Source: Phyto melanocephala (taxonomy: Eukaryota; Arthropoda; Insecta; Diptera; Rhinophoridae). Taken from it: 64,000 bases of DNA. The position numbers and the translations under genes were made by a program. The stretch lies in NCBI GenBank assembly GCA_941918925.1, contig OW799233.1, positions 148,678,223 to 148,742,222 of the forward strand, given 5' to 3'. Of this stretch, positions 14,152 to 27,500 are shown one piece after another. Within the stretch, counting starts at the first letter, position 1; every line of letters begins with the position of its first letter. The notes under the pieces are model-generated. The model was not told where the DNA came from. It worked only from the letters and a program-made list of their open reading frames with translations, and searched no databases.

Positions 14152-14531
14152 TAGTGTTTTCACACTTAAAGTTAAAATCAGGTTTTAGCAATAAAACCAC
14201 TAACAGCTGATTTCGCGTTCACACTACAAGTTTTAGTTAAGTTAGGTTTTAACTCACGGTATGTCCAATAAATTTTTTGAAAAGGTTGCATCCGTTGCTT
14301 TTGTTTTATTTCACTTCTTAAACTATTTTTTGTTTCAGCGCCATCTAACATTATTAGCTATTTTTAACTTGGTAGCACTGAATTAAGTACACCGAAAACA
14401 ATGTCGCATTTCATTATATCTACTTGAAACCAAAACAAAAAAGGTTTTAACGAAACTAATTTTTATGGCAAAACCAGGTTTTAGTGATTAAAACCGAATT
14501 TAGACTTAAAATCTTAAGTGTGAGAACACTA
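14152..14531. mobile_element. 380-bp MITE with TTA target duplication
   Basis: The left end TAGTGTTTTCACACTTAA and the right end (complement) TAGTGTTCTCACACTTAAG form terminal inverted repeats. TTA flanks both sides (14149-14151, 14532-14534), as in PIF/Harbinger elements. The interior has TTTTAG/AAACC words and no coding frame. Confidence 0.8.
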
Positions 14532-15206
14532 TTATTTAACATCATCTAGTTCCAACTATCATTTACATCTAAAATACCATGTAATTTATGGTATTTCCGA
14601 AAAAATCTAACATTCTCTTCTGAAGTAATAAGTAGTTGTGAATAATAAACTAAATTCACAAAAATATAATTTTTTTTTAGTTTTAGGTTTATAACACCAT
14701 CTACTGAAGTAAATCATTTTGGACACTCTTGTATTATGTACGTTAGTGCTGGCAAAATATTAGGTAATTGGGCACTGAGTATCAAGTAATTGTTCTAAGT
14801 GCTATATACATTAAAAACTATATACTAAAATTAAATAATGTATAAATTGAACAACTCTGTCTAAAAATGCAACGATGTAGCTGTATTATATGTATGCAAG
14901 CCTATAAAGTTACACCTAGCGTCATAAATTAAAAAAAAAACAAATCTTTAATGCCTAATTCAATTAAAATTTATATTAAAAGCTTCTTTTACGAATAATT
15001 AAATTATTTGTATAGTTTTTTATTATTATAATTATTTGTTAAAATTGTTTTGTTTACTAACGTGTTCATTACGCGAATTTTTTGAAAGTGATGGTTTCAG
15101 TAGGTCGATTATGCGTAAATTTCGCGAATCGCACAAAAGACATTTCTTATGGAATGCTGTTTTTCGTAATACGGCTGAACAATTTGGAAACGTTGTTATG
15201 GTGTTA

Positions 15207-15302
15207 GGGCCGTATTCATAAAAAATATTTTAGGTTTATTAAAAGAGAAATTTGTCAAATAAGCCTTCAATAAACCTAAAATATTTTTTACGAATACGGC
15301 CC
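15207..15302. mobile_element. palindromic MITE, family A, copy 2
   Basis: It runs from GGGCCGTATTC to GAATACGGCCC and is flanked on both sides by TTA (15204-15206 and 15303-15305), a PIF/Harbinger-like target duplication. At 96 bp it is almost entirely arms. Confidence 0.8.
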
Positions 15303-15461
15303 TTAGTCTTTTCGTGATGACCTGCCAAACTATACTGAATAAAATGACAAAGCACTTTGATAAGAGTCATGCATGATCCGTCAAAAAAAGGCTATGAAAA
15401 TTAAACGATGAATCACCTAATACTTTGTAAAATTTAACATTTTATAAGCCTTGTCCTTATA

Positions 15462-15762
15462 AAGGGTCCGCCATCTAACGTTTTTGTTTTCAACTAGTGC
15501 CTATTTCGTGAATGGTAACACTTAGCTCTTAGTCTGATTTGACAGATAATTAGTTTTATCCTTCCGCCTTATCCTTTCTTCGAAAATGAGCAAAGAGGGG
15601 CGTAGTCAATGGCGATCGTTATAGGGCCATGTTGAACGAATTCTTTTGAAGAGGAGGATATTGGCAACATTTGGTTTCAACAGGACGGCGCTACGTGCCA
15701 CGCAGCCGAAGGTACACTTTTTTTTATAGCATTAACAAAAAAAAGTTATTTGGCAGACCCTT
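15462..15762 (+). mobile_element. 301-bp deletion derivative of a Tc1/mariner element
   Basis: TIR AAGGGTCCGCC at the left and GGCAGACCCTT at the right, with TA on each side. The interior keeps a transposase piece (TTTGGTTTCAACAGGACGG, encoding FQQDGATCH). The homologous text is in the longer copy at 19650-20204, so this is an internally deleted member of that family. Confidence 0.8.
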
Positions 15763-16011
15763 TACTTTGCTTTTCAATTTGAAAAATCTGTTAAAATTTT
15801 GATAAGTGTCGAGTTACCAAATGAAAAGTATTTGGTAGACTTGTATCTAGTTTTTACTTTAGTTCATTTTTCTCAACAATTCATTTAAATTGCATTGTGG
15901 ATCATAGAAAAATTAACGAAACTACAGTAACCGGCAGAAACTACAGTAATTGATTGACCCAACTCTAGTGTTGGGTAATAAAAAGAAGTAGAATTTAACA
16001 GCAGTAAAGTA

Positions 16012-16386
16012 TCCCAAAATAAAAATCTATGACAAAAATGTGACTTTGCAGGAGTTCAACTGGTGACTCTATTGATTTTAACATTAGCGTGTCATTGGAG
16101 ATCATGTGTTTACATGAATATTTTAATGAACAAGTGCACAAAACTCATGCATAAATGGTGAAAAGCATCCGCTGTTACATGAGTTAATTTTGTTTGTTTA
16201 CATGAATTGTAAAAGATATTTTGCATGATGTTGAATTTATTTTTAAGCACATCATTTATGACAAATTGCTTCGCATTTATGGGAGTCATTTATAATTATT
16301 GCTTTTACACAATTAATTTAGAAGTCTTTAAAATGTAATTCGCTTTGCACTACTTCCAATTTTTTATTTTTTATTTTTTGCTGGGA
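16012..16386. mobile_element. TIR element B, copy 1, non-coding
   Basis: It begins TCCCA and ends TGGGA. It shares long stretches with 63049-63452, such as TTTAACATTAGCGTGTCATT and GATCATGTGTTTACATGAA. It has no coding content. Confidence 0.65.
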
Positions 16387-16619
16387 TATTATACATGCAA
16401 GTATAAACAGGATTCTGGAGTCGTATAAGTGATATTTGGAAGCATGCATTACTCATACAACATATTGTGCACTCACGAAAATTAATGTTCTGCTATCAAG
16501 TCCTACTGTAATCCAGCATTCTAAAGGTTGTCTCAGTTCATTTTAAAATTAATACATGGATTTTTTGAGATGGTTGTGAATCTTTTCTTGGATTGTAAAG
16601 AAGACATATTCCAATTAAA

Positions 16620-17120
16620 TATGAAATCAACAATTTGTCAAACGGTCCCTACGGCTCTGATGACAGGCCTTTAATCCTTTTATGAACTTCTTAATGACTT
16701 TTTCACAGAGACATGACTGAATCTAATCGATGATGTGTTGGCTCTCATATTTGAGTTCAGAATTTATTTCTGGTTTATTCACATAAACCCAAGATTTCAC
16801 AAAACCTCAAAGAAAAAAATTCTCACGGTGCTAATCTCAGTGACCAGTTGACATCAAAATTTTTTTAAACAATTTTTTTTGGAAATAGTTGCTGCAACAA
16901 ATGGAATGTTTATTGACCATTGTTATATATGGCGCCGTCACCTTAAAATCACATATCTTCTAGATCCATTCCATCCAGTTGAGACCACATGACCTTCGTT
17001 ATCATGGTCAGCTGGTTTAAGCTGCTGAATAAGCTGCAAAGTAAATCGTGAATTTTAAAGTTCTTGAGAACGATGCCGAATTGAAGTTTTCGCCGTATTC
17101 TCATTTATTATAGTAATGTT
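16620..17120 (-). pseudogene. second decayed Tc1/mariner-type transposase
   Basis: On the - strand: SIRHRSQEL and LQLIQQLKPADH (HTH linker region) at about 17000-17090; then DVNWSLRL, FFL(stop)GFVKSWVYVNKPEI and CEKVIKKFIKGLKAC at about 16660-16860. These match the transposase regions before the first and around the third catalytic residue. The middle is deleted and there are frameshifts. Confidence 0.65.
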
Positions 17121-19647
17121 TTCAAGCGACCGACGTGTACGGTAACGCTCAGCGTTTTGCGAGCGTTATTCTTTCGCAAAGCTCTCAGTTTATAAGAATC
17201 GGAATAAACAAATGTGACAGCTGTAGAACTTCAAAACCGTTACTTGCAAAAAAAATACACTAACTTACCGAGACACCCTTTATATGTGTTCGTAGGTGTA
17301 CACGCTACACGAGTTCCAGTAGTTCCAAAACTTAAACCTTTTAAACTAAAAACTAATAAAAACTTTATTGATGCACATAGAACAGGACAATTTATTTTCT
17401 TCTTTTACATAAAATTTTTAGAAAATGCTTGACAAATTCAGATAACTTTAATTAAATTGTCTATTTGTAGAAAATAATTATTAAATTCTCTTTTCGAAGG
17501 AATCGTTGGATAAATTATTATAGTAAATTTGTTTGGTTAACTTTCTATTAACACTAGCTCGGTGTAAACTAATGTGGGGATCACTGATTTAAATGTTAGT
17601 GGATTAAGTTGTTTGGGCTAGTAGATGTGTCGTTATTAAGATTCTATAGATGTGATTTAACTTGTTGCCATTATTTTTTTTTCTTCTGTTTTTTACAAAT
17701 TCTATTTGTACTCTTTTGTTAATCTGGCATAATGAGTTGTGAAGAACAATTCGTACGCCATTTGTGTTTAATTGTGTTTTGTATTTTATAAAACTCTTCT
17801 CTGGCTTGAATTTATACAAACTAACACAAATACATAGCTAGCAGAACATCTAAATGAATAAGGATTCGTGTGCATAACACACAGCTGCATACAAATAGAA
17901 ATATGTACATACAAAATTATATGTACACATTTATATATAGAATAAATGTAAAGAGCTGATAACAATATTTGTACTAATTTGGCATTCTGTTAAGTGTACT
18001 TTACTGCCACTTTATCTGACACTTGATGCTCTTTTAATTGCGCGCCAAAACGTTTTTATTCAAGTGTTCGTTCGTTTCATCTTAATTTTTTTTACTTCTC
18101 CTATTATGTCCCCCCTTCTACATTTCACTTACTCGCTCTATATACTGTAAAATTGTTATTATAATTGTTGTTGTTATTACTAGTGTTTCTTGTTCATCTT
18201 CTAAATATTGCAATAATGTTTGAAGGAATTCAAACAGTATTTGTCGAGTGTATGTACATTTGTGTGTTCAAATATGTTTCAACTCATCAACATTTCACTT
18301 TAAAAAAGTCTACTTGAATTTGGTTTTTATATCTGTGTATGTTGTTAATGTTATTTGTTTAAAAATGTGTGTGTATCCAAGTATGTATGTGTAAGCATGT
18401 GACAGTTTTTTGCCTGTCTAGTTTTGATGCAATGAAAGGCGTAAAAATTAATACAAATTTGTGACATTTTAATAAAGAGGGTGTAGAGAAAAATTGCTTA
18501 ATTTGGGAATAATTAACACAACAACAACCATAAGATAGAAATTTTTAATTACATACATATATATATATTTATGTACATTGTACATACATACATGTACACA
18601 AATTTAAGCCTAAAATAACAAATCTGAAATTTCGCAGTTTAAATAATGATAAGTTTATGTTACATGATATTAAGTAGTCCAATTTTTTATGACGATTTCA
18701 ATTCCGTCATAGAACATTTGTGTAGCAGCTCTCGTTAAAAATATACGACACGTGGTGTTTTTAATAACAAAACACTACAAATTTAGCTTTAATTATAATT
18801 TATTAAATTCTTATAATGAAAAAAATGCTTTCTCTTATATAATTTTTTTGGTAAAGCTGAAGGCAGAGAGTTACCCAGAATGCACCAACAATACTCAGTA
18901 CTCATGTGTGCGTTCCAGTTGCCCTTTTAGCATTTCTCCATTTCCTGTTCTTCAAATTTATCTTATTGTTCAACAAATTTTTAAAAAACCAAGCAAACTC
19001 ATTGCATGCTGTTTTTTCTCTATCATAGTGTCCATAAAACATAAGTCTTTTATATATGATCTTATTTATTAAGAAATTTTGCACTCAGTTTTGGAACTTT
19101 TTTTTAAAAGGAAAATGTAACAAAATCCTTTTTAGACAAAATTATACGATCCTTTATTAATTTATACGATCTTTTGTTACTAAAGACATATTAATACCTC
19201 GAATTTTGCTGGCCGTGTAAACATAATATGAGTTTCTTTGTTTTAGCCAAAATGCCTAAGGCATTTTTTGACAGTCCCAGATCTCTTACAAGATCGCTTA
19301 AATTATCTTGTGAAAACAGTTTTGGCGCTCTCACATTTCAAATCGCTATCACTACTGTTAGTTTTCACATAAAAATGCATAGGCTCCTTCTCTGAAGCAT
19401 TAGTTTAAAGTTTAAGTAATATTTAAAGACTCAAAACATGTCTATCATGTCTGGCTCGATTTTTCGATTAATGCCACTTATGTTCACTAAAACAAATAAC
19501 AGTTGTTGTGGGGTTCAAGGGTTCAGTTCAGATCATAGCAGTCTCGTACCTAAATCTATTCCCTTTCTTATTTTTTTTTTCATTTCCAGTTATGACCAAA
19601 GTAATTTTTATAAGCCGCAATCACGACCGTTGTCACATTAATTTAAA
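17121..19647. other. no gene recognised
   Basis: AT-rich sequence with short TACA/TATA runs near 17880-17940 and 18555-18600. The frames here do not resemble known proteins. Confidence 0.4.
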
Positions 19648-19649
19648 TA

Positions 19650-20204
19650 AAGGGTCCGCTACATAACTTTTTTTTTGAAAATGCTATAAAAAAAAGTGTA
19701 ACTTCTGCTGTATGGTACGTAGCGCCGTTCTGTTAAAACCAAATGATGCCAATATCCTCCTCTTTAATTTTTGTGAACAAAAATTCGTTTAGCATGGCCC
19801 GATAACGATCGCCATTGACTACGGCCACTCCTTGCTCATTTTCGAAGAAAAATGGCCCAATTATGACTCTGGTCCAAAATCCGCACCAAACAGTGACTCG
19901 TTTTGGGTGTATCGGCTTTTCAATGTATGCGTGCAGGTGTGCCCCAAATGCGACAGTTTTGCTTGTTTACATACTCGCCAAGATCAAAATGAGCATCATC
20001 TGAAAAAATGATTTTTTTGGCAAAATCGGCATATTCTGTAAGTCGATCGCAGGTCCACTTTCCCAGCGTTGTTCAAGCGTATACACAACCATATTCGTTT
20101 AGCGGAATGATAAAACTAATTATCTGTCAAATCAGACATGTGCTAAGTGTTACCATTCACGAAATAAGCACTAGTTGAAAAAAAACGTTAGATGGCGGAC
20201 CCAT
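19650..20204 (-). mobile_element. decayed Tc1/mariner element, 555 bp
   Basis: Termini AAGGGTCCGC and the complementary GGCGGACCCAT, with TA flanks (19648-19649, 20205-20206). On the - strand it reads [48 protein letters not shown] and W(stop)QNGATYHTAE. These are transposase blocks up to the second catalytic position, where D is replaced by N. The third-aspartate region is deleted. Confidence 0.85.
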
Positions 20205-20490
20205 TATTTAAGATTTAGTTCACAATTTTGTTCAGTTTACCACAGATTTATTTATAATCATTTGGTTTTTTTAAATTTCCTTTGTAAAAATGAATAAAAA
20301 CACGATTGTAAGAAAAATATAAACAAAATTTGAAATTATGCCGTTCAAACTAAAACGGACAAAAACCAATCAGCCGACTCTATAACATCACCTGATGTGA
20401 ATTCGCCTTGTCTATGTCATTTAATTATTTATAAAAAACTACTCGATTCTATTTTAATGTTTCTTGTTTTGTTTCTTGCCATTTTTCTAG

Positions 20491-20842
20491 TTCAATTCAA
20501 ATGAGTTTTCTTCTTGCAATTCTTCATTAAATTCGGATATTACAACTATAACTATAACAAACACAAACATGAGATCTCCAACATCTTTATCCGCTGACAC
20601 TGTCACTGTTGCCGCTACTTCTGCTCATGCTGCTGCTATAAGTGCTACCGTGGGAACTGAACTATTACAACAACATTCAATTAATTCTATAATTGAACAA
20701 CGTCAAGATTTTCTAACAGCAGCAGCTGCAGTTGGAACAACTGCAAGACACATTAATGATGCCAATACCATTTTATCTAATAATGCAACATCACCACCAA
20801 CAGCAACATCATCATCGGGTGCACTTAACTCTTCATTAAATG
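20491..20842 (+). CDS. orb: orb coding exon a (first one recognised)
   Basis: Acceptor TTTTTCTAG ends at 20490 and donor GTATGT begins at 20843. The exon is open from its first base in phase 0 and ends in phase 1, which fits the next exon exactly. It encodes 117 residues rich in Ser, Thr, Asn and Ala. An in-frame ATG lies at 20569. The 26 codons before it are open and of the same composition, so they are probably coding after an upstream exon, but a 5' UTR exon cannot be excluded. The exon has no domain, so the assignment to orb rests on phase, strand and composition. Confidence 0.72.
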
Positions 20843-23800
20843 GTATGTTTAAACCTTAATGTTCATATAACTTAGAATATTTGTACATATGTACGTACAT
20901 ATGTATGTAAATTTATAAAAATGACTTATATTACTAAGCATTTTATAGTTTATTTAATTACACAAACAATATTCATTTTTAAACTTGAAAAATAGTATGT
21001 AAGAGATTTATTTTCAGTAGGAAATTAGGTCGCAATTTTATACAACTTGGGTATTTTTTATTAATTATTTTACTATAAAAATTTATAAAAAAAAAAACAT
21101 TTCCGTTAGTATAAAACATACTTTAAGATTTTCTACAAATATGACATTTTACAAAACTATTCTTCAAATATAGATCTGTTTTATAATCTGTATTATAATG
21201 TAAATGTATATATCGCAAGGTACCCTAAGTGTCGTGCTGTCATAATTTTTCTACAATTTAAAAATATTTAAAAAAATTACAATAAACAATGCAATACTTT
21301 ACATCCACTTTAAAATTTTTTTGCAAATTATGACATTATGACAATACTATACACTTATGACTTCTTGTGAATACACCAACGACTGCCAAAAACTTGAAAA
21401 CGACTGAACTAAATTGAATACTCACTTGCGATTGTCTCGATTCTTAGAATAAAAACATATTCATCCTTGATACTTCTTCCAGTATTATATAGTCAATCAC
21501 ATCGACAAGGCCAAACCAAGCGCCTTTAACATAGTAATGGTTAATTCAAATTTTAAGGAATAAGTCTTTAGCTTGGACAATTCAATATATTTTTATTTGT
21601 TGAATTGTTGGTTGCATCGCCTTCGTTTGACGCAAAGGATAAATTTGAAGAAATGCAGTAAACAATTTGATCTTGAATTATAAGCTTTTAGTTTTTTCTG
21701 CAAGAATTTTTTAGCAGCTAGATGATTTGAAGTCTGAAGTTTCCTTACATATCGCCATAAAGTCGATAATTTCAATGAAGCAATAATTTCATTGGCAAAG
21801 ATCGATCTCGGAATGATCTTAAGTAAGTGTAAGGTAGTACTCGCCTCCAAAACATTAAAGCAAAAACTCTCATTACAAAATAATTAGTTTAATTTACTAA
21901 AAAACGGTTCTTTACTGCTTGGAATTTAAATCTGAGCCTATTATCTCAACATGGCAATGTCATTGGAGGCAAGTACTTAGCATGCCTGCTTACAAATAGG
22001 CACTCAAATAAGAACTTTCCATCCTGGCTTTTAAATATGGACTTAAATAAGTACTTACTTTTATAGAATAATGACAATTAAATAAATTAATTAAGAACCT
22101 AAAAAAGATGTTCTGTTTGTTTAAGGACAAGTATTCGGTTTGAAAAGTTATAAGTCACCTCACTTTTCTAATGAGCTGCTTAGCTGCTACTGTCAAAACT
22201 CTAAACGTGCTAAACTAATTGAGAATTATAAGAAGTTTTTTATTATGGATTCTAACAAATTTCTCAAAAGGAAATTTTATTGCTTGTGTATCTAAGCAAA
22301 TGTTTGAAAAATAAGCATTTATGTATCACATAAATCATAAGAATTATTTATTTATTTATTTGTTTTCTTATTTTTTTTTTTTTCTTATAATAACTTTAAA
22401 TAATAAAATACATACATAAATTTTCAGCTGTTAATAAATTTTAACTCATCCAATTCAAATATTAAACCGAAAAATAGAATCACTATTGTAGGATTTTGCC
22501 AAAACGCATTTTTGATGTGAAAATTTGTGTGTGCTGCAAATTGTTTATTCCCAAGAATCATAAAAAAATATTAAGGAATTTTATGCAAACAAAAATCATC
22601 CGTTACAGGTAGCCGTTACAGGCAGCAATTCAACGTGCACACGTGCACATTTATAAGCGTTTATAACTTTGCTACCGCAATCGTAAAAATTAAACAACCT
22701 TTTGCTTATGACTTATTTTTTTTTCTAATTCTGAGAATCACAAACATGTCACAAACATATTCTAGGAGAAGAACATTAACTACTCAATTTGATGTATATC
22801 AAACTAAATTTTTATGAAAATGAGCGAGTTCACTTAATTGTGAATAAATTCGAAAACAATCAATTGGTTTTTATGATCGGTTTCTCATTTTGTTGCTATT
22901 ACAAGAGGCTTTACGTGAAAGTAATAAATCTAAAAAAATTTACCGTTTTCGACTTTTTATGATTTTTTAAAACAAAGAAAATTTTCTTGTAAAAAATATA
23001 TCTTTTGCCTAAATTTTTTATTATAGCTGGTCCGATTGAAACGTAGTATATAAACGGATCAAAGGTTATGTAAATCTAAAATTTTCTAAACTTATTTTAA
23101 TAATATCGGACTAACCGTTTTTGAGTTATCATGTATTATGTGGAAAAGCATTAAAAAAAATATTGAATTTTACTTAAAAATTAAAAATAAAAAAATTATT
23201 CATAGACTTGAAAAATTTAACCATTTTTGTACTTAAGCATCCATGATGCATCAAATCTGTATAGTGGTTATCAAAGCCTTTTTTGCTGATGACCTGTGTT
23301 ATAAACATTGATTTTTAAATAAAAACAATAATCTGTTCTTATCGCTACCTTACTGATGGCTAGAGCAGGACAAAACTAGTGAAAATAGAAGATAATAATA
23401 AACAAAAGAAAAAGGGTTGCTGTTGGTAAAATTTCGATCTGACTCGTTGTGGTAAAATAATATTAAAAAAAAGTAAACAAATTAGTTACCGAATTCAATT
23501 AACTTAAAAATTTGGGAGTAGATAGATGAAATTTACGTCTAATAAGTAGTTACCGATCAACGAGTGCTGATGATGAAAACGTTGCTGCTTCTGAAAATAC
23601 ATTCCATTCGGCTAGTATGGCAAAACCTATTTTTTTAGATTTTTCTTTTTTCATCACATTGAAAAAAATTCTTTGATTAGATAGCCAGATTTTCATGTTT
23701 TCTCTTATTGTCCGCTGTATCCTTTTTGATTTCATCTTGGAATTGGATTTTTAAACTCTACTAGTTGAGAAAAAATTAAGACTTCAAAACAAAAAGTTAA

Positions 23801-24565
23801 TGACGTAATATTTTACTAACTGTAACGTAGTGATTTTGATTATTACTGCAGAAGTACAGTCCAATGATGCCGAGAGCCCACAAACCTAAGCAAACAGTAT
23901 ATCATCGCATTCGCCTTAATTGGATTAATGTCTAATAAAGTGAAACTGCTGCGAAATTTGGTCACAACAGCAACGATCATAAAATATAAGTTTCTTACAC
24001 AGCACGAATTTTGATAATATAATTCAATGATTTACAAGTGTTGTTCCTTTGCTATCCCACTCATAGTAAAAAAAAACCTGGTTGAACATTTTTGGCATTA
24101 AAACATGTAACATTTTTTATTTACTCTAAGAAACTAAATAGCAAGCATTAATCACCCGGTACGTAAATATATATAAGTCGCGCATCTGCACCACCCTGTA
24201 TTTATATAATATGCATTTGAAATATGTTTTTCTTGCACTCACATAAAAAATTTTTGGTAATTTTTTTTTAATTATTTGACTAATTGATATATTTATAAAT
24301 TTGAATTATTTTTTTTTATTAATATACATAAATAACTTTTTTTAACTGATATTAATTCTTTCGAAAACCTTAGAAATATCTATCAGTTGAAAAAAATATT
24401 TAATGAAAAATTAAATTGAAAAATTTAATTTTTGTGAAGTTTGAAGGATACGTTTAATAAAATTGCGATCATGTAAAAGAGATCATGTAAATGAGATTAG
24501 TAATAAAATATTATTGCAAATCTGCAAGATTATGTTCTAGTAAGAACATACATATACATACACAC

Positions 24566-24596
<31 letters not shown>

Positions 24597-27500
24597 TGTA
24601 GGTAAAATACAGACTTTGTTTTTAACAAAATAAAGAGCTTAAACTTTATTACAAACTAGCATTTGAACGTAAATAGTTAACGGGATTAAATGTTGCCTTT
24701 GCATCAACCTACGTTGCTATCTTCATGCCAAATTTCATAAAGATCCAATTAGCTTTCTAAGTAGGTAAGTTATTATTTGAATTCCTTCCCTCCATTTGAT
24801 GAAGACTTTTTAAAGAAAATTGTTTTTTTTTGTGTCAAGATCGGCGATGCCACCCATTATTTTTCTGTTTTGTCACCAGTTCCTACATACCTATTTATTT
24901 ATTGCATATATTTTAACGCCTTCTATTTTTTTTACTTAAAATAAGCAAAATGTAATTTAAAATGTACTTATGTATGTATGTATGTATGTATGTATGTATG
25001 TATGTATGTATGTATGTATGTATGTATGTATGTATGTATTAATATAAAACAAAAATGTATAACTTCTTTTCGGATAATCAATTTTAAGCAGCTTCATTAA
25101 TCTTTATAACTGACTAACTAATACCCGGTGTGCTTCGCCACCCCCATCGTAATGGAATAAAAATTTTATAGTTCAAAAATATATTTATTTTGCAAGTGCC
25201 ACGCCTACTATTACTAAACCAACCATTTCTTATTCAAATAATCATATAGACGTCAAAGTGTCTCTTGCAAAATTTGGGTATTCTAACTATAATGTTGCAT
25301 ATAACAATATCGCAAGATATATATTTCAAAGGGGGCGCCGTGATCATATATCTCTATGCTCCTATCAGATATTTCATATGGAATTTAGGAATTTTTTAAA
25401 ATTTAAATGCCTTACCTTTTTGCATAGAATCGTTATATCTAAACAACCTTCGTATTTATATAACAGGATTCAGTTTGCCAGATCTAACCGTGGAAGAAAG
25501 ATTATTCAGCAAAGATATCGGAGTCTTCTGTCACAACGTCAATTCTTAATATACAGCACAAGTCTTTGGAATGCTTTACCGAATCATATTCAAAACTTAG
25601 GTAACGCAAACACATTTAAAAGGGAGTTAATTAAAATGTTTACGTAATAAATATATATATGAAGTCTTATTTATTCACAAATGCATTGTTATTATAATTA
25701 TAATGATAGATTATTATGTATCTTTCGTTTGTTTTTTTTTAACTAAAATTGTTTTTAATGTTTATAACAACTCAATTTAAATATAATTATTAATTTGTTT
25801 TCATACTAGCACTCTCATTTATAAGATTATTATCTTGTTGTGTTAGATTTCAATTTAAGTAAATAAATAAATAAATAAATAAAAATAAATAAATCGCTTC
25901 CCAGATATACGAATTTTTGTATTTAATGCATATGACAGGTGCCACGCCCACTATTACTAAAGCATCCATTTCTTATCAAAATAGTCATATAGATGTCAAA
26001 GCTTCTCGTGCAAAATTTGGGTACTCTAACTATTATCGCTTCCCAGATATACGAATTTTTGTATTTAATTCATATTACAGGTGCCACGCCCACTATAACT
26101 AAAGCATCCATTTCTTATCAAAATAGTCATATAGATGTCAAAGCTTCTCGTGCAAAATTTGGGTACTCTAACTGTTATTGCTTCCCGAATATACGAATTT
26201 TAGTATTCAATTGCTATGAGAGCTGGCATGCCCACTTTTCTAATGTACCCATTTTTTCCAGAAATGTTTATTCGGGTGTCAAAGTTGCTATTGCAAAATT
26301 TTAGTACTCTAATCGATATCGTTTTCCAAATATACGAAATTTAGTTTTTAATTCATGTGGCCACGCCTACTATTGAAAGTCCGCCCATTTTTTACCCAAA
26401 TGTTCGTGTGGATGTCAAAGTTTACCGTACTTAATTTGAAGACTCTAGCTGCATTAATTGTCGTGATATATAATAAAGGGTGTTTTTTTAAGCCCGATAG
26501 AACTTGAAATTGTAAAAAATAACACAAAAAATTAAATTGTAATCAAAAATTTTTTTTTATTCGAAAGATCAATACGTGACATTAACATTTGAAAATGATT
26601 TCGGGCATATGGGCACCGCGGCTGTTCTTGACGAAGCGCATTCTGGACGTCCGTTGTTTTATCGCAAAATTGTGTTCAGCGATGAGGCGCATTTTTGGTT
26701 TAACGGGTTTGTTAATAAGCAAAATTGCCGCATATGGAGCGAGACCAATCCACAAGAGACCCTACAGACTCCATTACATCCAGAAAAATGCACCGTTTGG
26801 TGCGGTTTTCACGCTGGTGGCATCATCGGACCTTATTTCTTCAAAAATGAGGACGGAGCTCGCGTTACGGTCAATGGAGATCGTTACCGCACCATGATCA
26901 ATGATTTTTTGTTTGAAAATATGGATGACATTGATCCGGAGGAGATGTGGTTTCAACAGAATGGCGCTACGTGCCATACGGCGAACGCAACCATCGACTT
27001 ATTGAAATCAAAATTTGGCGATAAGTTGATTTCGAGAAATGGACCTGTCAATTGGCCTCCAAGGTCGTGCGATTTGACACCTCTCGATTATTTCCTGTGG
27101 GGCTACGTGAAGTCACTGGTTTATGCTGATAAACCAGCAACAATTGACGCCTTGGAGGCCAGCATTGTTCGTGTTATTCGTGACATACGGCCAGCAGTGC
27201 TCGAAAAAGTGGCCCAAAATTGGACGTCCAGAATGCGCTTCGTCAAGAACAGCCGCGGTGCCCATATGCCCGAAATCATTTTCAAATGTTAATGTCACGT
27301 ATTGATCTTTCGAATAAAAAAAAAATTTTGATTACAATTTAATTTTTTGTGTTATTTTTTACAATTTCAAGTTCTATCGGGCTTAAAAAAACACCCTTTA
27401 TTTAATACTTGTTCTTTAATAGGGCGTGGCACCCCGCCCGCTTACAATTTCAAACAAAAGTATAGTGTGAAAATTTCAAGGAAATCGGTCCAGCCGTTTA

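Noticed and set aside
24565..25039. CRISPR-like regular repetition
   Set aside because: These are simple tetranucleotide microsatellites without spacers, in eukaryotic DNA.
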